Shown here: in pieces, positions 24,153-32,010 of the stretch
How positions within the stretch are numbered: the stretch's first letter is position 1
Layout: each line of letters begins with the position of its first letter
Source: CAZEWZ01 sp964516765
GTDB taxonomy: Bacteria > Bacteroidota > Bacteroidia > Flavobacteriales > UBA7430
Direction of reading: 5' to 3'
Length of the DNA: 35,922 nucleotides
Assembly (NCBI GenBank): GCA_964516765.1
Contig: CAZEWZ010000017.1
Coordinates: 1-35,922 of the forward strand
Position numbers and translations under genes: made by a program
The notes under the pieces: generated by a model
Databases searched by the model: none
What the model saw: the letters and a program-made list of their open reading frames with translations, nothing else
What the model was told of the DNA's origin: nothing

Positions 24153-25172
24153 TTAGATTTTAATTCTTGCATGTGCAGTGATTCCTGAGTCAGAAAAATT
24201 TTTATTTTTAAACTTGTGAAACCCCTCTATTGCAATCATTGCTGCATTATCAGTACAATATTCTAATTTTGGTATAAATACGCTCCAACCATGGCTTTTT
24301 TCTCTAGCTCTTAAGGCTTTTCTCAATCCTGAGTTTGCAGATACACCTCCAGCAATAGCAATTTGGGTAATTTTTTCTTGTTGGACTGCGTTATCCATTT
24401 TTTCAAGTAGGATTGATACTATTGTATATTGGATTGAAGCACACAAGTCATGAATATTTTTAGAAATAAAATCTGAATCATTTTTTACTTCTATTTGAAT
24501 CCTTTGAAGGATATTCGATTTTAAACCACTAAAACTGAATTCTAACTTGCCTACTCGAGGTTTAGTAAAGACAAATTTATGAGGATTTCCAAGTTCTGCA
24601 TACTTGTCAATTATTGGACCGCCTGGATATGTGAGCCCTAAAATTTTCGCACTTTTATCAAAGGCTTCTCCAGCTGCATCGTCAATGGTTTCGCCTAAAA
24701 CTTGCATGTCAAAATCTTTATTAATCTTGATGATTTGAGTGTGACCCCCAGAAACAGTTAGGCAGAGAAAAGGGAGTTGGGGAAATTCCTGTCCTTCGTC
24801 AATAAAGTGAGCCATAATATGGCCTTTCATGTGGTTTACTGCAATCAAAGGAATATCTAAGCCCATAGATAATGATTTAGCAAAGGATGTTCCAACCAAA
24901 AGAGATCCCATCAATCCAGGTCCTCTTGTAAATGCAATGGCATCTATTTGCTCTTTATTAATATTTGCTACCTTTAATGCTTCATTAACAACAGGAACAA
25001 TATTTTGCTGGTGTGCCCTTGAGGCCAATTCAGGAACGACTCCACCAAAGGATTGATGAACTTCTTGATTGGCTACAATATTGGATTGTACTTTTGCGTC
25101 AATAATCACTGCCGCAGAGGTATCATCGCAAGAGGATTCTATTCCCAAAATAATGATGCTTTTTTTATCCAT
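24153..25172 (-). CDS. tsaD: tRNA N6-threonylcarbamoyltransferase TsaD
   Basis: A 339-residue member of the Kae1/TsaD/Qri7 family, which transfers the threonylcarbamoyl group to A37 of ANN-reading tRNAs (t6A). The ASKHA-fold N-terminus reads LGIESSCDDTSAAV (9-22), GGVVPELASRAH (43-54) follows, the metal-binding histidines are His114 and His118 in NHMKGH, and SGGHTQ and EAFDKSAKILGL mark the nucleotide site. It needs TsaB, TsaE and TsaC; a tsaC-like gene is at 31118. The ATG at 25172 gives the family-usual start a few residues before GIESSCD. A promoter so close upstream (25177-25210) would yield an almost leaderless transcript. Confidence 0.96.
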   Translation of the reverse strand: MDKKSIIILGIESSCDDTSAAVIIDAKVQSNIVANQEVHQSFGGVVPELASRAHQQNIVPVVNEALKVANINKEQIDAIAFTRGPGLMGSLLVGTSFAKSLSMGLDIPLIAVNHMKGHIMAHFIDEGQEFPQLPFLCLTVSGGHTQIIKINKDFDMQVLGETIDDAAGEAFDKSAKILGLTYPGGPIIDKYAELGNPHKFVFTKPRVGKLEFSFSGLKSNILQRIQIEVKNDSDFISKNIHDLCASIQYTIVSILLEKMDNAVQQEKITQIAIAGGVSANSGLRKALRAREKSHGWSVFIPKLEYCTDNAAMIAIEGFHKFKNKNFSDSGITAHARIKI

Positions 25173-28100
25173 GTGACAAAATTAAACAATTGTCTTATTA
25201 ATATACACAAAAACATAATCAAGGGGATTTTATTTTTATTATCTCTGCTGTCTTTTTCATTTATATTATCTCTGAATAGTCCCTTTATTCAAAAGAAAAT
25301 GGCTAGTTATATAGATAATTGGGTAATGGATAGTTCAGATTTGATTGTTTCTTCTAAAAAATTTGAAATATCAATCTTTAGTGGTTTTCATTGGTATGAT
25401 ATTTTGCTTCTAGATGCCAACTCTGACACTCTTGGATATATACCTGAAGTAAATTTTAAGCCTACATTTACTGAATTAAAATTTAGTAAGAGTATAGAGT
25501 TAAAATCACCCAGATATTATCATCATTCAGAGGAGGCCTTTTCTGGGCTAACAGATTTTAATTTCGATTTTTCAAATTTGTTTTCATCTTTTTTTTCGGA
25601 TGCTATTTTCATTCAGCAAATTCATGTAAATGATGGTGAATTAGTATTTATTAAAAACGATGAAACAAAATTTTTTCATTCGATAAATCTAATTTCCGGT
25701 GATGTTCGCTTAGGCGATCAATTTAATTTTTTCATCAAGCATTTGTCATGGATGAATCAAAAAGATAAAAAGCATCTCATTAAATCAGCATTCATTGAGA
25801 TGAAAAAAGATTCTTTTAAGGCTTCTAAGTTACAATGGGAGTATATGAATTCTTCATTTAATATAGATGTTTTTATGCAGAGGGATTCTTCTGTCTTAAA
25901 AATTAAAAATCTAGAATTTAACTCTTCAGATATTCAAGACTTTATTGCCTATTGGCCATCTCATTCTGCGATTAATTTATCTTCAGAGATTTATCTAAAA
26001 GGAGATTCTATATCTGTAGATAATATTGTTTTAAACACACAAAATAATACTTTTTTTTCAGGCTTTTTATCCATAAATAATTGGCGAAACCCCACTCATC
26101 AATTTTATCATATTGTTTCTGATTCTATGTATTTAAATGCTAATGAATGGAGTTGGATTGAACCCCATTTTCAAAGCTCATATGACTGGTCTTCTTTTGG
26201 CGATGTTCACTCTACTTTTAATGCTCAAGGAACTCTTTCATCTTTTGATATAGATATTTTATTACTTTCTAGTATTGGAAATATAAAGTCTTCCTTAAAT
26301 TTTAGTAGTCTTGGTTTGAAAACTCTTCCGGAGTATAGAGGTAGCATTATTTTGTCTGATTTTAGTGTTGGTTCTTTTTTGAGAAATGACGATTTAAAAT
26401 CACTGAGTGGTGAGTTTTTTCTCAATGGAAGAGGTTTACGTTCGTCCGATATTCTGTCAGATATAAATGGCGAGATTTCATTATTAGAATTCAGAGATTA
26501 TAATTATCGGAATATTTCCTTTGATGGAAGATTACACACAAATTATTTTATTGGAAAATCAGAAATTAGAGATCCTAATTTACTTGTTGATTTTTCTGGC
26601 GAGATTGATTTTTCTGAACTTCTTCCAAAAATAGATTTTACCGCTGACATCTTTGAGGCTGATTTAGTAAAGTTAAATATTCCCTTACGAGATTCCATTG
26701 CTAAATTATCTGGTCTTATAGAGATGAATTTTGAAGGGAACAATTGGTCAAATTTTCATGGTACAGTGGGTGCATATTACATGAATTTACAAACACATCA
26801 AAAAGATTATCATTTTGATAAAATACTTTTTAATTCACAAACTTTAGGTAGACAGAAACACCTCAGTCTTGTTTCAGATTTTATGAATATTAATCTTGAT
26901 GGTCAAGTTGATATCCCCAAATTATTTAGTTCTGTGGAATCATATTTATCTCCGCATTTCCCTGTTTTTGACACCTATCAAGTTGGTGTACAGAATTTTA
27001 ATTTTAATCTCAAGTTATTTAATTCGTCTATAATCAAAGAATTTATGTCTTTTGGTGTCGATTTTGCTGATGAATCATATATTTCAGGAAATTTTAATAA
27101 TATGGGGGAGGGTCTTGAAATTAATTTGGAATGCCCAAGCTTAAGATGGAATAAATGGTTCTTAACAAATATCAAACTGAATTCATCAGCAACCTCTAAA
27201 TTTTGGGATCTAAATTACCAAGGGTCAGATATTTATTATGGAGATCAACTCTTGACTGAAAATATTGAATTCGATCAAGTAGGAAGTTTTGGGAATCTAC
27301 GAAATATTTTGTCTTGGTATAGTGCTGATTCTTTAAAATCAAATGGTATAATTAAAGCTAACACATTAGTAAATAATGGTCAGTTGGATTTACATTTTGA
27401 ACCCAGTTGTTTTTATTTTTCAGATACTTTGTGGTCTATTCAAGATTGCTCAGCTTTAAAATTTGATATGGATGATTTTCAGGCACAGATTTTCTTGAAT
27501 ACAAATGTTCAGGATATACAGTTTGATTGGCGGGGTAACAAAGAGAATTACTTTTCTTCAGTTCTATTGAATAATTTTGAGATTGTAGGTTTTCATCCCT
27601 GGTATTCTGCTTCAAATTCAATTATTGATGGCCAAATTAGCGGAATTTTTGAGGCTTATCATCTGTCTGGTGAAGATAAATTTTACGCTCAGTTTCAGAC
27701 TGATTCTCTATATTTTAATGATGAGCTTTTTGGGCTTCTTGAAATTGATCTTGATTATGATAATATTATTAAAAAGCATAAAATATCTGGGGCTGTTCAG
27801 AAGAATAATGAAGTAAGTATTTCATTTGATGGATTATATCCCTTGAATTTAGATTCTGACCAAATTGATCTAAATCTGGAAGTTTTCGATTTTAATATGG
27901 CTCATATCAATCAATATCTTCCATTTATTGACAACATGAGCGGAAGAGGAATTGGTTTTTTTCATTTTTATGGTCCTATGATTCAACCTAAATTTAAGGG
28001 CGATTTTATTATTGATGATTTAGGGATTTATGTTCCTTATTTAAATACGAATTTCTCTGCCTTAGGTTATTCCTCATGTCATCTAAGTAGCGAAGAAATT

Positions 28101-29489
28101 GAATTCAAGGAGATTGATTTTCACGCAGTCGAAAATGATGTTCTTATTGGTGAAGGGCTCTTTGATGGTATGATTACACATTCTTATTTTACAAGTTTCG
28201 GCTTAGATCTAAATTTAGATATCGATAGTGTGGTTGCTTTAAATACGGATATTTATTCCGAGGAAGGATATTATGGTCGCGCTCTTGCCTCAGGAGATAT
28301 TGGTATTTCAGGGTTTACTGATGATATTCAGATTGATATTGATGCTATTTTTGAAAAAGGAAGTACACTTTTTATTCCACTAGATAATGAGGGGGATTTA
28401 GAAGATTTGACTTGTGTTCATTTTATTCAAAAGAATGACAATCCGATTGAATCCTCGTTGGGGGTAGAATTATTTGAGAAGTCAAATTCCGGATTATCTA
28501 TCGATATGAATTTAGAATTAAATGAAGATACAGATATTAATATTATTTTTGATGAAACATTAGGTGATCAGTTAACTACAAGCGGATCCGGTTTCATTAA
28601 TTTAGGTGTCAATCGTGCAGATGAGTTTTTCATGTTTGGCGATTATACTCTTAGTGGTGGAGAGTATCTGTTTACCCTACAGAATTTTGTGAATAAAAAA
28701 TTTGAGATTCAAAAAGGATCAAAATTTACCTGGGAGGGAGACCCTATCAATGCGCAAATGAATCTAGATGCAATATATAGAATTAACCCTAGTATCGAAC
28801 CATTATCTCCAGGAGACAGTCGTAAATCCGAGGTTGAGTGTGGGATATCCATGAATGGAAACCTATTACAGCCTGATATAGAATTTGATATTAAGATTCC
28901 CAATGCTGATGACAATATTAAACGAGTTCTGGCTGATCAAATTAATACTGAGGAGAGAAAAACACAGCAATTTTTATCTCTTTTAGTCTTGAACTGTTTT
29001 ATGAGTTCTCAAGACCTAGAGAGTACTGATATTGATTACTTAAGTTCAACTGTATCATCTGGTGCTGAAGTTTTAAATAATCAATTATTTAATTGGTCAT
29101 CTCAATTTTCAGAAAGATTTGATTTGGGATTTAAGTATTACCCCAATATAGATAATTCTATAAACAACAAAGAGTTCGAACTTCTCTTGACAAATATGAA
29201 AGTGAATGATCGAATTACATTTAATGGAAATATTGGAACACAAGCGGGTCAGAATACAACCAAAATTATAGGAGATTTTAAAGTGGAGTACCAAATTAGT
29301 GAAGACAGAAAGCTTCGTATTATTGCATTTAGAAGTTTAGAGGAAAGTCCACTCTTAGATTCATACGAAAATAGTTACACAAAAGGTTTGGGACTATTTT
29401 ATCGAGATGAATTTCAAGATGCAAGAGATTTATGGACCAAATTTAAGCTAATATTTAAGCCTAAGAATCGAATTAAAGAATCCTCTTGA
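25173..29489 (+). CDS. tamB: TamB-like translocation/assembly protein (DUF490)
   Basis: About 1438 residues. A single N-terminal anchor (IIKGILFLLSLLSFSFILSL, nucleotides 25215-25274) is followed by 'NSPFIQKKMASYIDNWV' as in TamB/AsmA-like proteins, then a long run of beta-strand repeats, and the C-terminal DUF490 domain (last about 400 residues: SGSGFINLGVNRADEFFMFGD, LSGGEYLFTLQNF, KGSKFTWEGDPINAQM, ending in a typical TamB tail). TamB-type proteins span the periplasm as hydrophobic grooves and move phospholipids or help outer-membrane assembly. The start is uncertain: reading frame continues back through the opposite strand of tsaD, and the first plausible start is GTG at 25173, directly abutting the tsaD ATG; ATT at 25197 or ATA at 25203 are weaker options, and no ATG precedes the anchor. 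Confidence 0.9.
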   Translation: MTKLNNCLINIHKNIIKGILFLLSLLSFSFILSLNSPFIQKKMASYIDNWVMDSSDLIVSSKKFEISIFSGFHWYDILLLDANSDTLGYIPEVNFKPTFTELKFSKSIELKSPRYYHHSEEAFSGLTDFNFDFSNLFSSFFSDAIFIQQIHVNDGELVFIKNDETKFFHSINLISGDVRLGDQFNFFIKHLSWMNQKDKKHLIKSAFIEMKKDSFKASKLQWEYMNSSFNIDVFMQRDSSVLKIKNLEFNSSDIQDFIAYWPSHSAINLSSEIYLKGDSISVDNIVLNTQNNTFFSGFLSINNWRNPTHQFYHIVSDSMYLNANEWSWIEPHFQSSYDWSSFGDVHSTFNAQGTLSSFDIDILLLSSIGNIKSSLNFSSLGLKTLPEYRGSIILSDFSVGSFLRNDDLKSLSGEFFLNGRGLRSSDILSDINGEISLLEFRDYNYRNISFDGRLHTNYFIGKSEIRDPNLLVDFSGEIDFSELLPKIDFTADIFEADLVKLNIPLRDSIAKLSGLIEMNFEGNNWSNFHGTVGAYYMNLQTHQKDYHFDKILFNSQTLGRQKHLSLVSDFMNINLDGQVDIPKLFSSVESYLSPHFPVFDTYQVGVQNFNFNLKLFNSSIIKEFMSFGVDFADESYISGNFNNMGEGLEINLECPSLRWNKWFLTNIKLNSSATSKFWDLNYQGSDIYYGDQLLTENIEFDQVGSFGNLRNILSWYSADSLKSNGIIKANTLVNNGQLDLHFEPSCFYFSDTLWSIQDCSALKFDMDDFQAQIFLNTNVQDIQFDWRGNKENYFSSVLLNNFEIVGFHPWYSASNSIIDGQISGIFEAYHLSGEDKFYAQFQTDSLYFNDELFGLLEIDLDYDNIIKKHKISGAVQKNNEVSISFDGLYPLNLDSDQIDLNLEVFDFNMAHINQYLPFIDNMSGRGIGFFHFYGPMIQPKFKGDFIIDDLGIYVPYLNTNFSALGYSSCHLSSEEIEFKEIDFHAVENDVLIGEGLFDGMITHSYFTSFGLDLNLDIDSVVALNTDIYSEEGYYGRALASGDIGISGFTDDIQIDIDAIFEKGSTLFIPLDNEGDLEDLTCVHFIQKNDNPIESSLGVELFEKSNSGLSIDMNLELNEDTDINIIFDETLGDQLTTSGSGFINLGVNRADEFFMFGDYTLSGGEYLFTLQNFVNKKFEIQKGSKFTWEGDPINAQMNLDAIYRINPSIEPLSPGDSRKSEVECGISMNGNLLQPDIEFDIKIPNADDNIKRVLADQINTEERKTQQFLSLLVLNCFMSSQDLESTDIDYLSSTVSSGAEVLNNQLFNWSSQFSERFDLGFKYYPNIDNSINNKEFELLLTNMKVNDRITFNGNIGTQAGQNTTKIIGDFKVEYQISEDRKLRIIAFRSLEESPLLDSYENSYTKGLGLFYRDEFQDARDLWTKFKLIFKPKNRIKESS
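25177..25210 (-). promoter_or_regulatory. tsaD promoter, leaderless or nearly so
   Basis: Minus strand: TTG (25210-25208), 23-nt spacer, TAATTTTG (25184-25177), a full -7 match. The -7 element ends 4 bp before the ATG, so the transcript would start about at the start codon. Confidence 0.5.
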
Positions 29490-29533
29490 TTTGGAATTCA
29501 ATTAGCTAAACTAAGAAGAAAAGCAAATTTAGG

Positions 29534-29541
29534 TATATTTG
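29534..29541 (+). promoter_or_regulatory. -7 element for the YbbR-like gene
   Basis: TATATTTG, full match to TAnnTTTG, 16 bp before the ATG at 29558. No TTG at the right distance; the gene may also be read from tamB. Confidence 0.45.
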
Positions 29542-29557
29542 TATTAATCAATTTATT

Positions 29558-30529
29558 ATGTTCAAAAGGGCCCTTTATAAGTTTAATCAATTTTTTTTGT
29601 TAGGAACAAATAGAAGCGTCTTTGTGATTTGCTTTTTGACGTCTAGTTTATTTTGGTATTTGATTAAATTTTCCAAGGATTACACCGATTATCTTAATTA
29701 TCATATTGAGTTTGTAAATACTCCGATAGATAAGTTTATAAATGACAATAATAGTAAAATTTTAAAAGTCAAGGTCAACGGTTTTGGCTTTTCTTTCCTA
29801 AGACAGTTTTTTAAAAGTCGAATTTTGCAAGTTGATTTTTCCAGATTACAAAGGCAGGGAAATTCTTCTTCTTACTTTTGGCTTTCTGAGTTTAAGAATG
29901 CGAATTTAACTCAAGATCTTGATGCTTTTTCTATTCTCGAAATCAATCCCGACACATTATTTTTCAACTTTAGTTCTAAGACTAAAAGGGTTGTGAAAGT
30001 TAAAGTTCCCACCGATTTTAATTATAAAGAAACTTACGCAGAGTACGGTGAATTTAAGATATTGCCCTCTTTTATTAATATTTACGGTCCTTCTCATTTA
30101 ATTGACACTATTTCTTTTGTGCATACAGAAAAATCCACTAAAACTAATGTCACTAATGATATTGAAGATGTTCTTCCATTATATTTTCCTAATAAATTGA
30201 TTTCTTCTGATGTCAAAGAAGTTCAAATTATTCAACAGGTGGCTAGATTCACTCAAAAGACTTTATCGATTCCAATTGATTTTAAAAATGTACCAATTGG
30301 TAAAAAATTAAAGATTAAGCCTGATATAGTAAAATTATCTTTTTGGGTTGCGCTTCAAGATATTGATAAAGTGAATTCTTCTGATTTCAAACTTTATTGC
30401 GACTACAATGAATCTGAGATGACTGAAAGTACTGTTCTTAACGTGTTTTTAGACACTAAGAAGATTCCAAGTATTGTTCAAAGAGTCAAATTCCATCCTT
30501 CTACAATCGAATTTATTAAAATGAATTAA
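29558..30529 (+). CDS. YbbR-like (CdaR-type) membrane-anchored protein
   Basis: A 323-residue protein with one N-terminal transmembrane segment (about 20-38, VFVICFLTSSLFWYLIKF) and an extracytoplasmic part made of YbbR-like beta domains. Clear marks are a V-x-V-x-G-x-x-x-x-x-x-x-F-like strand early (LKVKVNGFGFSFLRQF), then KVKVPTDF, LPSFINIYGPSHLID (195-210) and a similar later strand ending KVNSSDFKLYCD. In Bacillota the related CdaR regulates a diadenylate cyclase; no cyclase is adjacent here, so I infer only an envelope role. coaE starts 1 bp after its stop; the same ybbR-coaE order recurs in Bacteroidota as I recall. Confidence 0.83.
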   Translation: MFKRALYKFNQFFLLGTNRSVFVICFLTSSLFWYLIKFSKDYTDYLNYHIEFVNTPIDKFINDNNSKILKVKVNGFGFSFLRQFFKSRILQVDFSRLQRQGNSSSYFWLSEFKNANLTQDLDAFSILEINPDTLFFNFSSKTKRVVKVKVPTDFNYKETYAEYGEFKILPSFINIYGPSHLIDTISFVHTEKSTKTNVTNDIEDVLPLYFPNKLISSDVKEVQIIQQVARFTQKTLSIPIDFKNVPIGKKLKIKPDIVKLSFWVALQDIDKVNSSDFKLYCDYNESEMTESTVLNVFLDTKKIPSIVQRVKFHPSTIEFIKMN

Positions 30530-30530
30530 A

Positions 30531-31124
30531 ATGAAAAAAGTCGGCTTGACTGGTGGTATTGGTTCTGGGAAAACTACTACATCATTAATTTTCAATCAAT
30601 TGGAGGTGCCAATTTATAATGCTGATTTTAGAGCTAAGGTTTTGATGACTGAGAATTTATTATTAAAGGATTCGATTCGAGCCCTTTTTGGCCCCAAGTC
30701 TTTTGATGGAATACAATTAAATAGACAATACATAGCTTCAAAAGTTTTTTCTGAACAATCTTTACTTCTTCAATTAAATGAATTGGTTCATCCTATTGTT
30801 CAGGTTGATTTTGAAGAGTGGTGTTCTCTTCAAGATGCAATTTATGTTATAAAGGAGGCTGCAATAATATTTGAAAGTAGATCTTTCGAAAGTTTGGATT
30901 CAACAATTTTGGTTCAAGCTCCAGAGGAGCTTAAAATAAAACGAGTTATGGCAAGAGATGCAATTTCCAAATTATCTGTAAAGGCAAGAATGAAGATGCA
31001 GTGGTCAGATGAAAAAAAAAGATCTTATGCTGATTTTATTATAATGAACGATGAAAAAGAATCACTGCTGGCTCAAGTTATTAAAATTCATGAATTTCTA
31101 ATAAAAGATATTCAATCTCAATAA
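30531..31124 (+). CDS. coaE: Dephospho-CoA kinase
   Basis: A 197-residue P-loop kinase for the last step of coenzyme A synthesis: ATP plus dephospho-CoA gives CoA. Walker A is GLTGGIGSGKTTTS (5-18). The 'YNADFRAKVLM' segment, with its Asp and the lid region 'RVMARDAISKLSVKARMKMQ' (about 150-172), matches the family, as does the ELVHPIV motif (about 84-90). Length is normal. It begins 1 bp after the YbbR-like gene stop and overlaps the end of the convergent tsaC-like gene by 7 bp. Confidence 0.95.
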   Translation: MKKVGLTGGIGSGKTTTSLIFNQLEVPIYNADFRAKVLMTENLLLKDSIRALFGPKSFDGIQLNRQYIASKVFSEQSLLLQLNELVHPIVQVDFEEWCSLQDAIYVIKEAAIIFESRSFESLDSTILVQAPEELKIKRVMARDAISKLSVKARMKMQWSDEKKRSYADFIIMNDEKESLLAQVIKIHEFLIKDIQSQ

Positions 31125-31735
31125 ATATTGTTAGTACTTCCTTTCCCCTCTCTTTCGATAATGTATTTGCTGTCATCAATACAATTGACAATTGTTGATG
31201 GTACAGTCATTCCAAGACCTCCATCTATAACCATGTCCACTAGATGATTATATTTCTCGAACATTAGTTCTGCATTAGTAGTATATTCTATTTCTTCGTC
31301 ATTTATAGAGGTTGATGCGATAGGATGTTCTAACTGTTTTACAATTTCTCTAATAATTTTATTATCTGGGATTCTCATTCCAATAGTTTTCTTTTTTTTA
31401 GTAAACAATTTCGGGATTTTATTCGTTGCTTTTAATATGACAGTGTATGGACCAGGTAATATTCGCTTAAGTAATTTGTAAGAGTGTGTACTAACATGTT
31501 TTGCGTATTTGGACAAATGACTTAGATCATACACAATTATGGAAAATTGTGCATCTTTGAGTTTAACTGCTTTTATATTTGCAATTCGTCCTAAGCTTTT
31601 TTTATTTGTTAAATCACACCCCATTGCATATACAGTGTCTGTAGGGTATATAACAATCCCACCATTTTGAATGCATTCAACTGCTTTTTGGATTTTTTTT
31701 TCGCTTGGGTTATCCGGATTAATTTTACAAATCAT
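31118..31735 (-). CDS. tsaC: L-threonylcarbamoyladenylate synthase (YrdC/TsaC type)
   Basis: A 205-residue YrdC-domain protein that makes threonylcarbamoyl-AMP from threonine, bicarbonate and ATP for the t6A37 tRNA modification. The diagnostic N-terminus is GGIVIYPTDTVYAMGCD (25-41), followed by a Lys-rich segment (NIKAVKLKDAQFSIIV), LPGPYTVILKAT, IGMRIPDN and 'HPIASTSIND'. It lacks the C-terminal Sua5 domain, so it is the short type; YciO-like paralogues of unknown function share the fold, a residual doubt. TsaD, its partner enzyme, is 6 kb away on the same strand. The gene overlaps the coaE tail by 7 bp. Confidence 0.88.
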   Translation of the reverse strand: MICKINPDNPSEKKIQKAVECIQNGGIVIYPTDTVYAMGCDLTNKKSLGRIANIKAVKLKDAQFSIIVYDLSHLSKYAKHVSTHSYKLLKRILPGPYTVILKATNKIPKLFTKKKKTIGMRIPDNKIIREIVKQLEHPIASTSINDEEIEYTTNAELMFEKYNHLVDMVIDGGLGMTVPSTIVNCIDDSKYIIEREGKGSTNNIY

Positions 31736-32010
31736 TTTTTTACATATTAGTCCTCACATATTAATTTTTATGAGGCAGAACTATTCTCGGACAAATAAAT
31801 TAGTGATTTTATTTTATGTCAAGGACCAAATAAATTTTCACGCTATTGAAAAGGATAATATTTTTCCATTATTTGATTAATTCACTGTAGTTTTTTTTGA
31901 CTACTTTTAAATAATAAATCAATTTTTTTGAATATATATATATATGAATATTGGTATTAATTTAAACCTCTTGTCAAATTAAATACATATTAATCATTAA
32001 TTTCTCTTTG
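31736..32010. other. 275-bp AT-rich intergenic spacer
   Basis: Separates the divergently transcribed tsaC-like gene and the secreted repeat protein. It contains a 14-bp (AT)n run at 31932-31945 and short T tracts. I find no full TAnnTTTG element for either gene and no RNA gene; a small inverted repeat (CCTCA 31752-31756 / TGAGG 31771-31775) is too weak to interpret. Confidence 0.6.

Noticed and set aside
25053..25172. Upstream extension of tamB across the tsaD 5' region
   Set aside because: The extra 40 residues are the antisense of conserved TsaD codons and precede the membrane anchor; they have no TamB-like character.
31932..31945. (AT)n run as an origin, attachment site or promoter
   Set aside because: A 14-bp dinucleotide run is expected in AT-rich DNA; no other origin or att features are near.
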